A DNA stretch of 64,000 nt from Nocardia jejuensis NBRC 103114. Lineage in GTDB: Bacteria; Actinomycetota; Actinomycetes; Mycobacteriales; Mycobacteriaceae. A program made the position numbers and the translations under genes. The notes below the pieces were generated by a model. That model was not told where the DNA came from. It made no database searches and saw nothing but the letters and a program-made list of their open reading frames with translations. Below are positions 52,435 to 60,503 of this stretch, in pieces. The DNA lies in contig NZ_BDBU01000029.1 in the NCBI RefSeq assembly GCF_001613145.1, positions 1 to 64,000 of the forward strand, read 5' to 3'. Within the stretch, counting starts at the first letter, position 1; every line of letters starts with the position of its first letter.

Positions 52435-53451
52435 ATGCGTTTCGGGCTGGATTACGCCGCAGGCCGTCCCGCCGCGAGCGCGATCCGCGCGGCCGGTTTC
52501 GATTTCGTGGTGCGCTATCTGTCTTCGGGCGGGCCGAGCCTGCCGGGCAAACTCCTCACGCCCGCCGAGGCGGACGATTTACGCGCACACGGTGTTTCGA
52601 TCGTGTCCAACTGGGAGACCACCGCGGCGCGCATGCTGGACGGCTTCGGCGCCGGCGTCACCGACGCGCGGGCCGCGCAGGCGCAGGTGCTGCGGTGCGG
52701 CGGCCGCACGGACCGCCCGATCTACTTCTCCGCCGATTTCGACGCCACCCCGCAGCAGCAGGGGCCGATCAACGCCTACCTCGACGGCGCCGCGACCGTG
52801 ATCGGTCGCGCGAATGTCGGCATCTACGGCGGGTATTGGCCGTTGAGCCGGGCCTTGGACGCCGGCACCGCGACCTGGGCGTGGCAGACCATCGCCTGGT
52901 CCGGCGCGAATCTCGAGCCACGCCGGTCGATCCTGCAGACCGGCCGGCAGGTGTACGTGGACGGCGTCGAGTGCGACGTGAACGAGACCGATCGACTCGA
53001 TTTCGGCCAGTGGGATTTCGAACAGGAGGAAGCAGACTTGACGCCCGAACAGGACGAAATTCTGCGCGACATTCAGACGCAGCTGCGCGGCCCGGGACTC
53101 TCGGGCTGGCCACAGCTCGGTGACGACGCGCAGGGCCACCATCGCACCGTGGTGGACGCGCTCGGCGCGGCGCTGACCCGCATCGACGAATTACGCACGG
53201 AGGTCAGCGACCTCGAGGCGACGACCGCCGAGCTGTCGGACGAGGTCGCACGTCTGTCCGGTCGGCACTGGCCGTTCCCCTTCTCGCTCATCGAGGGTCC
53301 GGCCACCGTGGTGGCCGAACAGTTGGCGAAGCTGGAACAGCTGCTTCCCGACCTGCCGCTGCCCGGCTGGGGCGAGGGCCCTAACGGACATTCCACCAAA
53401 GTCGCTCAAAGCGGACAGATTGCCGGATCGGACGACCGGATAGAGGTCTAG
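52435..53451 (+). CDS. DUF1906 glycoside-hydrolase-like protein with coiled coil
   Basis: 338 residues. The first 200 residues are a TIM-barrel DUF1906 domain (Rv2525c-like): FGLDYAAGRPAASAIRAAGF, YLSSGGPSLPGK, GVSIVSNWE, PIYFSADFDATPQ, VGIYGGYWPLSRAL, WQTIAWSGA. The Asp/Glu residues in these strands could act as catalytic acids of a lysozyme-like hydrolase. No signal peptide is obvious, so Tat or non-classical export is possible. Residues about 240-300 form a coiled coil (RIDELRTEVSDLEATTAELS) with a short amphipathic tail. Such proteins also occur in phage lysins. Followed by a strong terminator. Confidence 0.8.
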   Translation: MRFGLDYAAGRPAASAIRAAGFDFVVRYLSSGGPSLPGKLLTPAEADDLRAHGVSIVSNWETTAARMLDGFGAGVTDARAAQAQVLRCGGRTDRPIYFSADFDATPQQQGPINAYLDGAATVIGRANVGIYGGYWPLSRALDAGTATWAWQTIAWSGANLEPRRSILQTGRQVYVDGVECDVNETDRLDFGQWDFEQEEADLTPEQDEILRDIQTQLRGPGLSGWPQLGDDAQGHHRTVVDALGAALTRIDELRTEVSDLEATTAELSDEVARLSGRHWPFPFSLIEGPATVVAEQLAKLEQLLPDLPLPGWGEGPNGHSTKVAQSGQIAGSDDRIEV

Positions 53452-53589
53452 GACAGCCGTTTTGGTTGAAATGCCGGATTTAGTACGGCGCTGTCGCAAA
53501 TGCCTTGTGCGCGAGGGATGTGCGAGCGGGATGTGCCGCCGCACGCGTCGGCGATGAGGTCGGTGAACCGCCCCCTGAAGTGGCGATGA

Positions 53590-53619
53590 GCGGGTTCTTC
53601 TGTATTCAGAAGAACCCGC
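53590..53619 (+). terminator. Terminator after DUF1906 gene
   Basis: A perfect 13-bp stem GCGGGTTCTTCTG/CAGAAGAACCCGC with a TATT loop. Otherwise 53452-53817 holds no gene except the promoter of the next one. Confidence 0.75.
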
Positions 53620-53817
53620 CCTCAGTGCACGAGAATACCGTCGCAAGGGCACGAATTCACAACTTTGAGAAGACTTTTTCAAACCCTTCACATCACCGGG
53701 CGACCGGTTCACAGCCGACGCACAGACGAGCAACACATCGGCAGATCTATGGTGACGCAGCCACTTTCCCGCTATCGTCGGCCATGTCCCATCATGCTCT
53801 AACCCAGGAGGCATTCC

Positions 53818-54042
53818 GTGGCCGTCAGCGTGGTACTCGACAAGGCTCTCGACAAGGCCTATGAAGGCAAAGAACTCGCGGAGATTCTCGCCGCGCCGCC
53901 GTCGGCTCTGGCCGGCCTCACCGAGAAGCACGACACCCAACTGCTCGAGGCCCTCGGTGTGAAGACCATCGCCGACCTCGGCAAGAACAAATTCTTCCGG
54001 CTCGCGGCGACCCTGGTCGACCTCGAGACCAAGGCGGGCTGA
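53818..54042 (+). CDS. Small conserved helical protein
   Basis: 74 residues from GTG 53818, preceded by AGGAGG. MAVSVVLDKALDKAYEGKEL, then APPSALAGLTEKHDTQLLEALGVKTIADLG and FFRLAATLVDLE. The LLEALGVKTIADLGKNKFF stretch looks like a helix-hairpin-helix (DNA-binding or protein-interaction) motif. No catalytic residues. It stands alone between two terminators and just upstream of the zinc island. Function unknown. Confidence 0.75.
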   Translation: MAVSVVLDKALDKAYEGKELAEILAAPPSALAGLTEKHDTQLLEALGVKTIADLGKNKFFRLAATLVDLETKAG

Positions 54043-54075
54043 GCCACTTCACGGGCTCGTCTCCCGGTCGGAGAC

Positions 54076-54112
54076 GCGAGAGGCCCGGGGGCCGGACCCC
54101 CGAGCCTCTCGC
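54076..54112. terminator. Strong bidirectional terminator
   Basis: GCGAGAGGCCCGGGGG and CCCCCGAGCCTCTCGC (one mismatch) with a CCGGA loop, between the small gene ending at 54042 and the minus-strand rpmF. Confidence 0.75.
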
Positions 54113-54132
54113 ACCGCGGCGGCCGCGCGCGA

Positions 54133-54306
54133 TCAGATCCTGTCGAGGTCGATCAGACCGCTGCGCACCGCCCGCACCAGGCGGCGCGGAACCTGCCGCA
54201 CCACACCGGCAACCGTGACCGGCACCAGATCCGGCGGGGTCGCCTTCCATTGCGAACGGCGGCTGCGGGTATTCGATCGCGACATCCGCCGCTTCGGGAC
54301 AGCCAT
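54133..54306 (-). CDS. rpmF: 50S ribosomal protein L32
   Basis: 57 residues, MAVPKRRMSRSNTRSRRSQW then KATPPDLVPVTVAGVVRQVP and a basic/hydrophobic end (LVRAVRSGLIDLDRI). It contains no Cys, as expected for the zinc-independent form. It starts three bases after the L31B stop codon and is the last gene of the minus-strand zinc-starvation operon. Below 60 residues, so easily missed. Confidence 0.92.
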   Translation of the reverse strand: MAVPKRRMSRSNTRSRRSQWKATPPDLVPVTVAGVVRQVPRRLVRAVRSGLIDLDRI

Positions 54307-54309
54307 CTC

Positions 54310-54594
54310 TCAGTTCTCCTGTCGATCGGTCGAATTGTTACCGGCGCGTACGCGTTTGCCGTAGCGGCGTTCGAACTTCTCCACCCGTCCCGCGGTATCG
54401 AGCAGTCGCTGCGCGCCCGTCCAGAACGGATGCGAATCGGCGGTCACGTCGACCACGAGCAGCGGATAGGTATTGCCGTCCGACCATTCGACGGTTCGAT
54501 CCGAGACCGCGGTCGATCGCGTGAGGAATTGCTTTCCGGTACTGCCGTCCTGGAAGACGACCGGATGGTAATCGGGGTGGATTCCTGGCTTCAT
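54310..54594 (-). CDS. rpmE2: 50S ribosomal protein L31, type B
   Basis: 94 residues. MKPGIHPDYHPVVFQDGSTG, the L31B start; the CxxC zinc motif of L31A is absent. SHPFWTGAQRLLDTAGRVEK is the conserved end of the type B family. These paralogues replace the zinc-binding protein during zinc starvation and free zinc. Five bases after the COG0523 gene, so co-transcribed. Confidence 0.93.
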   Translation of the reverse strand: MKPGIHPDYHPVVFQDGSTGKQFLTRSTAVSDRTVEWSDGNTYPLLVVDVTADSHPFWTGAQRLLDTAGRVEKFERRYGKRVRAGNNSTDRQEN

Positions 54595-54598
54595 CGCA

Positions 54599-55936
54599 TC
54601 ACCTTTCGTTCTTCCGGGTGTTGCCGTCACCGGACACCGGAGTCGATTTCGTTGTGTCGCACGGTTCCTCGTGCTGATCACCGAACGGGTCCTCCCACAG
54701 CGCGACCCGCTCGGGCGCGAACCGCACCTGGCGCAGTTCGTCCTCGTCCACCAGCGCCCAGTGCAGGGCGTGCCGGATCTCCTGGGCGTCGGCCTCGTGG
54801 ACCAGCACCACCATCGAGGTGTGCCGATCGCCGAAGTGCTCGTGCCAGCGCAGCGCGGCCATGGTCCGGCGCTCCGGATCGACCTGCTCGAGTTCCTCGG
54901 AAGTCATGGCGGCCAGCCACTTTCCGGCCCCGCCGATCCGCATCCCCCCACCGGCGGACTCCAGCCACACCACTTCCCCGGGCTGGGTGGCCAGCCACAC
55001 CCGCCCGCGCGCACTCACCACACCGTCCAGCAGGACGTCGATCGCCGAGTGCAGCCGCTCCGGATGGAACGGCCGATCGGTGGCGAATTCCAGCAGTGTG
55101 ACACCACAATCCGGCTCCAGCGGGGGCATCCCGCGCAGCAGTGAGGCATGCGGATCGAAGCCCTCGCCGCGGCGCGCGTTCGCCGGAACGCGGCGGCACA
55201 GCCAGGTGAGATCGGCGGCGGTCAGGGTGCGCGGCTCGTCGGTCCAGGCGATCGGCGCCGCCGGCGCCAGGCGCGCGAGCACCGCGCCGGTCCGCATCCG
55301 CACCTCGGGATCGGCTCCGGAGTCGAAACCGATGAGTGCGTCGGCGAATTCGACCTGACCGACCGCCAGCTGCGCGATGGTCCGGTCGTCGTCGGTGGTG
55401 GCGTGCCCCCGTTCGGCGAGCGTCTCGTCACCGGTGGCGTCGGCCAGCCAGTCCCGGCCGTCGAGGCAGGCCAGCACCGATTCGATGCGCACGTTGTTCC
55501 CGGCCGGACCGTCGACCCGGCCGACGACACCGCTCACCACCACGTCGGCGATGGCCTGGCACACCGCGTCCGCCTCGAAGGCCGGATCCAGCGCCAGCAC
55601 GATGCGGCGGACCGAATCACGTTGAGCCAGCAGGCACAGGAACGGCAGCAGGTCCTTGCGGAGTGTGCAGGACACGCAACCGTGCGCGAGCTCCAGGACC
55701 GAGATCGTTTCTCGGCCGTCGAGCCGCACGGTCCGGCGTACGACGCCTTCGCGCAGCTCCCGCAGGTCGTGGCGGACCACGACGGTGCCGGGCTCCTGGC
55801 TCAGCAGTTGCGCGGCGGCCTCGACGCCGTCGGCGGCGCGGCCGGGGAGTCCCGCGAGCACCAGCACGGGCGTGCGGCGATCGAACCCGGCCGCCGAGTC
55901 GGGCTGATGCGCCGGATGCGGCATGGGATGGGACAT
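54599..55936 (-). CDS. COG0523-family protein of the zinc-starvation operon (Rv0106-like)
   Basis: 445 residues. COG0523 metallochaperone fold: LELAHGCVSCTLRKDL carries the CxxC-type metal site (CVSC) and FHPERLHSAIDVLLDGVV and WLATQPGEVVWLESAGGG the C-terminal domain. The P-loop that should read GxxGxGKT is GLPGRAADGV, lacking the Lys-Thr/Ser of Walker A, so GTP hydrolysis is doubtful. The mycobacterial Rv0106 branch shares this loss. It probably acts as a zinc carrier or storage factor. Expressed with L31B and L32, and divergent from rpmB. Confidence 0.85.
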   Translation of the reverse strand: MSHPMPHPAHQPDSAAGFDRRTPVLVLAGLPGRAADGVEAAAQLLSQEPGTVVVRHDLRELREGVVRRTVRLDGRETISVLELAHGCVSCTLRKDLLPFLCLLAQRDSVRRIVLALDPAFEADAVCQAIADVVVSGVVGRVDGPAGNNVRIESVLACLDGRDWLADATGDETLAERGHATTDDDRTIAQLAVGQVEFADALIGFDSGADPEVRMRTGAVLARLAPAAPIAWTDEPRTLTAADLTWLCRRVPANARRGEGFDPHASLLRGMPPLEPDCGVTLLEFATDRPFHPERLHSAIDVLLDGVVSARGRVWLATQPGEVVWLESAGGGMRIGGAGKWLAAMTSEELEQVDPERRTMAALRWHEHFGDRHTSMVVLVHEADAQEIRHALHWALVDEDELRQVRFAPERVALWEDPFGDQHEEPCDTTKSTPVSGDGNTRKNER

Positions 55937-55950
55937 CACCGATCCCCCTT

Positions 55951-55966
55951 TCGACAACGATTTTCA
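55951..55966. promoter_or_regulatory. Zur-box-like site, COG0523 operon
   Basis: TGAAAATCGTTGTCGA (minus-strand sense), 15 bases upstream of ATG 55936. It resembles the mycobacterial Zur consensus (TGAAAATNATTTTCA): the left half is exact, the right half imperfect. Confidence 0.7.
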
Positions 55967-56003
55967 TTTACCGAGGGCTCAGCGTACATTGGAATTTCTT
56001 CGT

Positions 56004-56021
56004 TGTCGAAAACGATTGTCA
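56004..56021. promoter_or_regulatory. Zur-box-like site, rpmB operon
   Basis: TGACAATCGTTTTCGACA (minus-strand sense), 30 bases upstream of ATG 56051. It is a second imperfect dyad related to the site at 55951. Two boxes for two divergent operons. Confidence 0.7.
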
Positions 56022-56050
56022 TATGCAGCAACACTGGAAGGAAGTGCCCC

Positions 56051-56287
56051 ATGTCGGCTATCTGCCAGGTCACCGGCCGCAAGCCGGGCTTCGGCAAGTC
56101 CGTCTCACATTCGCACAAGCGAACCAACCGGCGCTGGGACCCCAACATCCAGCGCAAGACCTACTACCTGCCCGCCGAGGACCGCCGCATCACGCTGAGG
56201 GTCTCCGCCAAGGGCATCAAGACCATCGACCGCGACGGCATCGAAGCGGTCGTCGCGCGGCTGCGCGCCCGCGGCGAGAAGATCTGA
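56051..56287 (+). CDS. rpmB: 50S ribosomal protein L28 (zinc-independent)
   Basis: 78 residues: MSAICQVTGRKPGFGKSVSH and ending VVARLRARGEKI. Only one Cys (Cys5) remains of the zinc motif, as in C-minus L28. First gene of the plus-strand zinc-starvation operon (L28, L33, S14, S18). Confidence 0.94.
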   Translation: MSAICQVTGRKPGFGKSVSHSHKRTNRRWDPNIQRKTYYLPAEDRRITLRVSAKGIKTIDRDGIEAVVARLRARGEKI

Positions 56288-56298
56288 AGGGGCCTCAC

Positions 56299-56469
56299 AT
56301 GGCATCGAAATCGACCGATATCCGCCCGATCATCAAGCTGAAGTCCACCGCCGGGACCGGGTACACCTACGTCACCCGCAAGAACCGGCGCAACGATCCG
56401 GACCGCTTGGTGCTGCGCAAGTACGACCCCGTCGTGCGCCGGCACGTCGACTTCCGCGAGGACCGCTGA
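56299..56469 (+). CDS. rpmG: 50S ribosomal protein L33 (zinc-independent)
   Basis: 56 residues: MASKSTDIRPIIKLKSTAGT and ending VRRHVDFREDR. No Cys, so the CxxC/CxxC zinc ribbon of the standard L33 is missing. Only 11 bases after rpmB. Confidence 0.93.
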   Translation: MASKSTDIRPIIKLKSTAGTGYTYVTRKNRRNDPDRLVLRKYDPVVRRHVDFREDR

Positions 56470-56470
56470 C

Positions 56471-56776
56471 ATGGCCAAGAAGTCGAAGATCGTCAAGAAC
56501 GACGAGCGCCGCGAGATCGTCGCGCGCTATGCCGAGCGACGTGCGGAACTGAAAGAGATCATCCGCAAACCCTCCAGTTCCGACGAGGCGCGGGTGGCGG
56601 CGCAGACCGCCCTGGCCCGGCTGCCGCGCGATGCCAGTCCGGTACGCTTGCGCAATCGGGACGCCGCGGACGGACGCCCGCGCGGTCACCTCCGGAAGTT
56701 CGGGCTCTCGCGAATACGCGTACGCGAGATGGCCCACCGGGGCGAATTGCCCGGTGTACACAAATCGAGTTGGTAG
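56471..56776 (+). CDS. rpsN: 30S ribosomal protein S14 (zinc-independent)
   Basis: 101 residues, the long S14 form without Cys. GRPRGHLRKFGLSRIRVREM is the family signature. It lies 1 base after the rpmG stop and is probably coupled to it. Confidence 0.94.
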   Translation: MAKKSKIVKNDERREIVARYAERRAELKEIIRKPSSSDEARVAAQTALARLPRDASPVRLRNRDAADGRPRGHLRKFGLSRIRVREMAHRGELPGVHKSSW

Positions 56777-56810
56777 AAATCCACAGATCTGTGAGTAAGG
56801 AACCGCTGAC

Positions 56811-57065
56811 ATGGCAGTGAAGCGAGCACCGTCGAAGAAGGTCCGAGCCGAGCAGGCCCGTCGCCCCAAGAAGAATCCACTCATCGCGGCCGGCATCGAG
56901 ACCGTCGACTACAAGGACGTGAACCTGCTGCGCACGTTCATCTCCGACCGCGGCAAGATCCGCAGCCGCCGAGTGACCGGCCTCACCCCGCAGCAGCAGC
57001 GACAGGTCGCCGTCGCGGTGAAGAACGCGCGCGAAATGGCGTTGCTGCCGTTCACGAGCCGGTAG
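56811..57065 (+). CDS. rpsR: 30S ribosomal protein S18 (zinc-independent)
   Basis: 84 residues. KKNPLIAAGIETVDYKDVNL and LRTFISDRGKIRSRRVTGLT match S18, with no Cys. Last gene of the operon, followed by a strong terminator. Confidence 0.94.
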   Translation: MAVKRAPSKKVRAEQARRPKKNPLIAAGIETVDYKDVNLLRTFISDRGKIRSRRVTGLTPQQQRQVAVAVKNAREMALLPFTSR

Positions 57066-57095
57066 GGCTCGTTCACTCGTGGAGTGAAAAACCAT

Positions 57096-57125
57096 GGGCC
57101 CCAGATGTTTACACATCTGGGGCCC
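57096..57125 (+). terminator. Terminator of L28-S18 operon
   Basis: A perfect 13-bp stem GGGCCCCAGATGT/ACATCTGGGGCCC with a TTAC loop, 31 bases after rpsR. Confidence 0.85.
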
Positions 57126-57231
57126 GATGCGTGCAGGTAGGAGAGAATCCCCCGAAGCTCGCGAAAGCGGGCGGGATCCCGGGCGGTGAATCGGGTGGTC
57201 CCGCTCGCGAGCCCGCCGCGCTGCAACCAGG

Positions 57232-57351
57232 CGGCACTGCGACCGGGCAATACTGCGACTGATCGGCACTGCCCCCGGACAACACTGCAACCGTCGGCAC
57301 TGCCCCCGGACAACACTGCAACCGTCGGCACTGCCCCCGGACAACACTGCG
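57232..57351 (+). repeat. 31-bp tandem repeat (minisatellite)
   Basis: Two exact 31-bp units (57264-57294, 57295-57325), a third incomplete unit to about 57351 and a diverged first unit (57232-57263). The unit starts CGGCACTGCC and ends ACTGCAACCGT, with ACTGC twice per unit. No spacers or leader: a VNTR, not a CRISPR. It lies between two perfect terminators in a gene-free stretch (57066-57500). Confidence 0.85.
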
Positions 57352-57407
57352 ACCGGAGGACACTGCTGACGCTGAGCACTGTTGAGCGATGCTTTCCCGC
57401 GAAGCAC

Positions 57408-57443
57408 GAAGCGCCCCCGGTGTTTTCACACCGGGGGCGCTTC
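57408..57443 (-). terminator. Terminator of B-lectin/LysM gene
   Basis: A perfect 16-bp stem GAAGCGCCCCCGGTGT/ACACCGGGGGCGCTTC with a TTTC loop, 57 bases beyond the minus-strand stop at 57501. Confidence 0.85.
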
Positions 57444-57500
57444 TGCTGACTTGTCCGGGGACGTGCCCCGAGCACGGTGGGCCTGAGCCCGGCGCTCAGA

Positions 57501-58070
57501 TCACGGGATGGTGAGGACCTGGCCCGGGTTGATGAGATCCGGGTTGTCGATGCCGCTGGCGTTGGCGATCTCCTGGTAGCGGTTGCCGTCACCGTAGAAG
57601 CGCTCGGCGATCGCCCACAGGGTGTCGCCCGGCTCGACCGTGTAGGTCTGCGCGGCCGGAGCCGGGGGCGGCGGCGGGGGCGCGTCCTCGACGGCGGCGG
57701 CCTGGGTGACCGGCTCCTCCGGGGCCTCGAGCGGGTTGTCGGTGTTGGTGCCGGTGGACCAGACGGAGCTACCGTCGCCGGCGTACAGCACGACATTGCG
57801 GTCCGGCTGGACGACGAGGCGATCGGCGCCCTTGCCGTCGGTGCCGGTGGACCACTCGGCGCCGTCGTCCTTGTAGAGCACGAAATTGCCGTCAGCCTGC
57901 AGGGTCGCGCGCTTGACGCCCTTGCCATTGGTGCCGGAGGCCCACACGACATTGCCGCTGGGCTCGGACAACACGAGGTTGCCGTCATCTTGCAGAGTCA
58001 AAGAGTAAGCGCCGCCTTTGAGCGCCTCCCCGAGACCGAGTTCTTCGCCGACTTTCAACGAGTCGCCCAC
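57501..58070 (-). CDS. B-lectin (mannose-binding) plus LysM fusion protein
   Basis: 189 residues from GTG 58070 (RBS GGAAAGGA). Residues about 20-110 form a bulb-type (GNA-like) lectin domain with three QxDxNxVxY-type sites: LTLQDDGNLVLSE, ATLQADGNFVLYK, LVVQPDRNVVLYA. A Pro/Ala linker (PPPPPPAPAAQ) leads to one LysM domain (TYTVEPGDTLWAIAERFYGD ... NPDLINPGQVLTIP). The first should bind mannose-like sugars and the second peptidoglycan GlcNAc. There is no signal peptide, so export is unclear (or the protein is released). Confidence 0.85.
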   Translation of the reverse strand: MGDSLKVGEELGLGEALKGGAYSLTLQDDGNLVLSEPSGNVVWASGTNGKGVKRATLQADGNFVLYKDDGAEWSTGTDGKGADRLVVQPDRNVVLYAGDGSSVWSTGTNTDNPLEAPEEPVTQAAAVEDAPPPPPPAPAAQTYTVEPGDTLWAIAERFYGDGNRYQEIANASGIDNPDLINPGQVLTIP

Positions 58071-58273
58071 GGTGGGTCCTTTCCGAAGGGGAAAACTACA
58101 GGTAAGTCGATGGCACGGAACTGCATTCGCACATCTCGTTCGAGGCTACGTGCTCCTGCCCGGTCACCGCTGGGATTACGCGCCGTGAGATCGGATAATT
58201 TGGCTCACTGTCGCTGGATGTTCGCTATGGCGTCACAACTGCGCCGACCGGTCCGGCGGTTAGGGTGGTCGCC

Positions 58274-58741
58274 ATGTACGCGAACAGTCGCCGCCGTCTA
58301 CTCGCAGCCACCGCCATCGCATTTCTCAGCGTCTCCGTCGCGGCCTGCGGAAACTCGGATTCCAACGGCGACAAGTCGAAATCCTCCACCACGTCGGCCG
58401 GCGACACCACCGCCGCGGGCCCCACCGAGGCCACCGGCGGCAGCATCGGCCGGACCTTCACCGCCGACCCGAGCATCGTCAGCCCGCACCCCATCGTGTT
58501 CGACAGCTGGACTCGCGTAGCGCCCGACAAGATCTCGGTGAACTTCCAGACCGGATCGCCGGAATGCTATGGCGTGGACGCCACTACGACCGAAACCGAC
58601 TCCACGGTGACCGTCGAACTGCGCGGCGGCACGCTGCCCAGCGCGGTGGGCAAGATGTGCACCATGATCGCCGTCTTCGGCAGCCTGGAGATCCCGCTGA
58701 AGGCCCCGCTGGGTGATCGTAAAGTCGTCAGCGCCAACTGA
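58274..58741 (+). CDS. Small lipoprotein, unknown function
   Basis: 155 residues. Signal with lipobox SVAAC (Cys25), then a Ser/Thr/Gly-rich linker and a beta-rich domain (HPIVFDSWTRVAPDKISVNF, VTVELRGGTLPSAVGKMC) with two Cys (PECYGVD, KMCTMI) that may pair. Membrane-anchored in the periplasm. No family recognised. ATG 58274 was chosen over the GTG/ATG nine bases earlier. Confidence 0.75.
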   Translation: MYANSRRRLLAATAIAFLSVSVAACGNSDSNGDKSKSSTTSAGDTTAAGPTEATGGSIGRTFTADPSIVSPHPIVFDSWTRVAPDKISVNFQTGSPECYGVDATTTETDSTVTVELRGGTLPSAVGKMCTMIAVFGSLEIPLKAPLGDRKVVSAN

Positions 58742-58785
58742 TCTCGGCCACCGAGGAGCGAAAGTCCCACTCTCGGCGAAGAAGA

Positions 58786-58829
58786 AAGAGCCGGTGCGCA
58801 CTCGCTCGCGCGAGCGCACACCGGCTCTT
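58786..58829. terminator. Bidirectional terminator, lipoprotein/purH
   Basis: AAGAGCCGGTG/CACCGGCTCTT (11-bp) around an inner GC-rich dyad, between the convergent lipoprotein and purH genes. Confidence 0.75.
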
Positions 58830-58886
58830 CGTTACTACCGATCAGGGCGAAATAGGTTCCCGCCCGGTATCACTCAGTGCGATCAC

Positions 58887-60503
58887 TCAGTGTGCGAAGT
58901 GACGCGACCCGGTCAGGTACAGGGTGACGCCCGCCTCTTTGCAGAGTTCGATGGTGTCCTTGTCCCGGATCGAACCGCCCGGATGCACGATGGCGCGCAC
59001 ACCCGCGGCGACCAGAATCCCCGGACCGTCGGAGAAGGGGAAGAACGCGTCCGACGCGGCGACCGAGCCCTTGGCCCGCTCACCGGCCCGCTCGACCGCC
59101 AGCTTGCAGGAATCGACCCGGTTGACCTGCCCCATGCCGACGCCGACGGCAGCGCCCTCGTCGGCCAGCAGGATGGCGTTCGACTTCACCGCACGGCAGG
59201 CGCGCCAAGCGAATTCGAGATCGGCCAGGGTCCGCTCGTCGGCGGCCTCGCCGGCGGCGAGAGTCCAGTTCGCCGCGCTGTCGCCCTCGGCGTCGAGGAC
59301 ATCGCGCTGCTGCAGCAGCACGCCGCCGCTGACCGGGCGCAGTTCCGCGCCCTTGCGCTGCGCCGGCTGCGCGACGAGCACGCGCACATTCTTCTTGCGC
59401 TGCAACACTTCCACCGCACCGTTGGCGTAACCGGGCGCGACGATGACCTCGGTGAAGATCTCCGCGACCTGCTCGGCCATCTCGACGGACACCTCACGGT
59501 TGGCCGCGATCACGCCGCCGTACGCGCTGACCGGATCGGTCGCGTGCGCCCGGCGATGCGCCTCGGCGATATCCGCGCCGACCGCGATGCCACACGGGTT
59601 GGCGTGCTTGATGACGGCCACGGCGGGCTCGTCGAAGTCGTACGCGGCACGCCAGGCCGCATCGGCGTCGGTGTAGTTGTTGTACGACATCTCCTTGCCG
59701 TGCAACTGCGTCGCCTGCGCCAGGCCCGCGGGACCGGCCTCGCTGGTGTACAGCGCGGCGGCCTGATGCGGGTTCTCGCCGTAACGCAGCACCGAATCAC
59801 GGTTCCAGGTCGCGCCGATCCACTCCGGGAACAGCTGCGCGCCTTCGCCTTCGGAGCTCTCCTCGACCCCGGCGGCGGGAACCGCGACGCTGGTCATCCA
59901 GCTGGCGACGGCCACGTCGTAGGTCGCGGTGTGCTGGAAAGCCTTGGCGGCCAACGCGGTCCGCTGCGGCAGGGTGAAACCACCGGCCTGCACGGACTCG
60001 AGCACCCGACCGTAGTCACCGCTCGAGACGACCACCGCGACGGACGGGTGGTTCTTGGCCGCGGCGCGCACCATGGACGGACCGCCGATGTCGATCTGCT
60101 CGACGCATTCATCGACGCTCGCGCCCGAGGCGACCGTCTCGGTGAACGGGTAGAGGTTCACCACGACCAGCTGGAATGCCTCGACACCGAGTTCGACGAG
60201 CTGATCGACGTGCTCCGCGCGGCGGGTGTCGGCCAGGATGCCGGCGTGCACGCGCGGGTGCAGCGTCTTGACCCGGCCGTCCAGGGTCTCCGGAAATCCG
60301 GTCAGGTCTTCGACTTTGGTGACCGGGATGCCCGCGTCGGCGATCTTGCCCGCGGTCGAACCGGTCGAGACCAACTCCACGCCCGCGGCGTGCAGGCCGG
60401 TGGCCAGCTCGATCAGGCCGGTCTTGTCGTAGACGCTGACCAGTGCCCGCTTGATCGGCTTGCGCTCACCCGGGACGGTGGTTCCTTCGCTGCGCTCACT
60501 CAC
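58887..60503 (-). CDS. purH: Bifunctional AICAR transformylase/IMP cyclohydrolase
   Basis: 538 residues, the usual length. N-terminal MGS-like IMP cyclohydrolase domain (SVYDKTGLIELATGLH, GVELVSTGSTAGKI) and C-terminal transformylase domain (LRYGENPHQAAALY, GYANGAVEVLQRKKN). Catalyses the last two steps of purine synthesis. Its GTG start overlaps the purN stop (GTGA), so the two are translationally coupled. Confidence 0.95.
   Translation of the reverse strand: MSERSEGTTVPGERKPIKRALVSVYDKTGLIELATGLHAAGVELVSTGSTAGKIADAGIPVTKVEDLTGFPETLDGRVKTLHPRVHAGILADTRRAEHVDQLVELGVEAFQLVVVNLYPFTETVASGASVDECVEQIDIGGPSMVRAAAKNHPSVAVVVSSGDYGRVLESVQAGGFTLPQRTALAAKAFQHTATYDVAVASWMTSVAVPAAGVEESSEGEGAQLFPEWIGATWNRDSVLRYGENPHQAAALYTSEAGPAGLAQATQLHGKEMSYNNYTDADAAWRAAYDFDEPAVAVIKHANPCGIAVGADIAEAHRRAHATDPVSAYGGVIAANREVSVEMAEQVAEIFTEVIVAPGYANGAVEVLQRKKNVRVLVAQPAQRKGAELRPVSGGVLLQQRDVLDAEGDSAANWTLAAGEAADERTLADLEFAWRACRAVKSNAILLADEGAAVGVGMGQVNRVDSCKLAVERAGERAKGSVAASDAFFPFSDGPGILVAAGVRAIVHPGGSIRDKDTIELCKEAGVTLYLTGSRHFAH

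Noticed and set aside
52435..53451. Prophage fragment suggested by the DUF1906 lysin-like protein
   Set aside because: No holin, portal, terminase, integrase or other phage gene is adjacent; DUF1906 also occurs as a normal chromosomal gene.
57232..57351. CRISPR-like array
   Set aside because: Units are contiguous, without spacers, and no cas genes are in the window; it is a plain tandem repeat.
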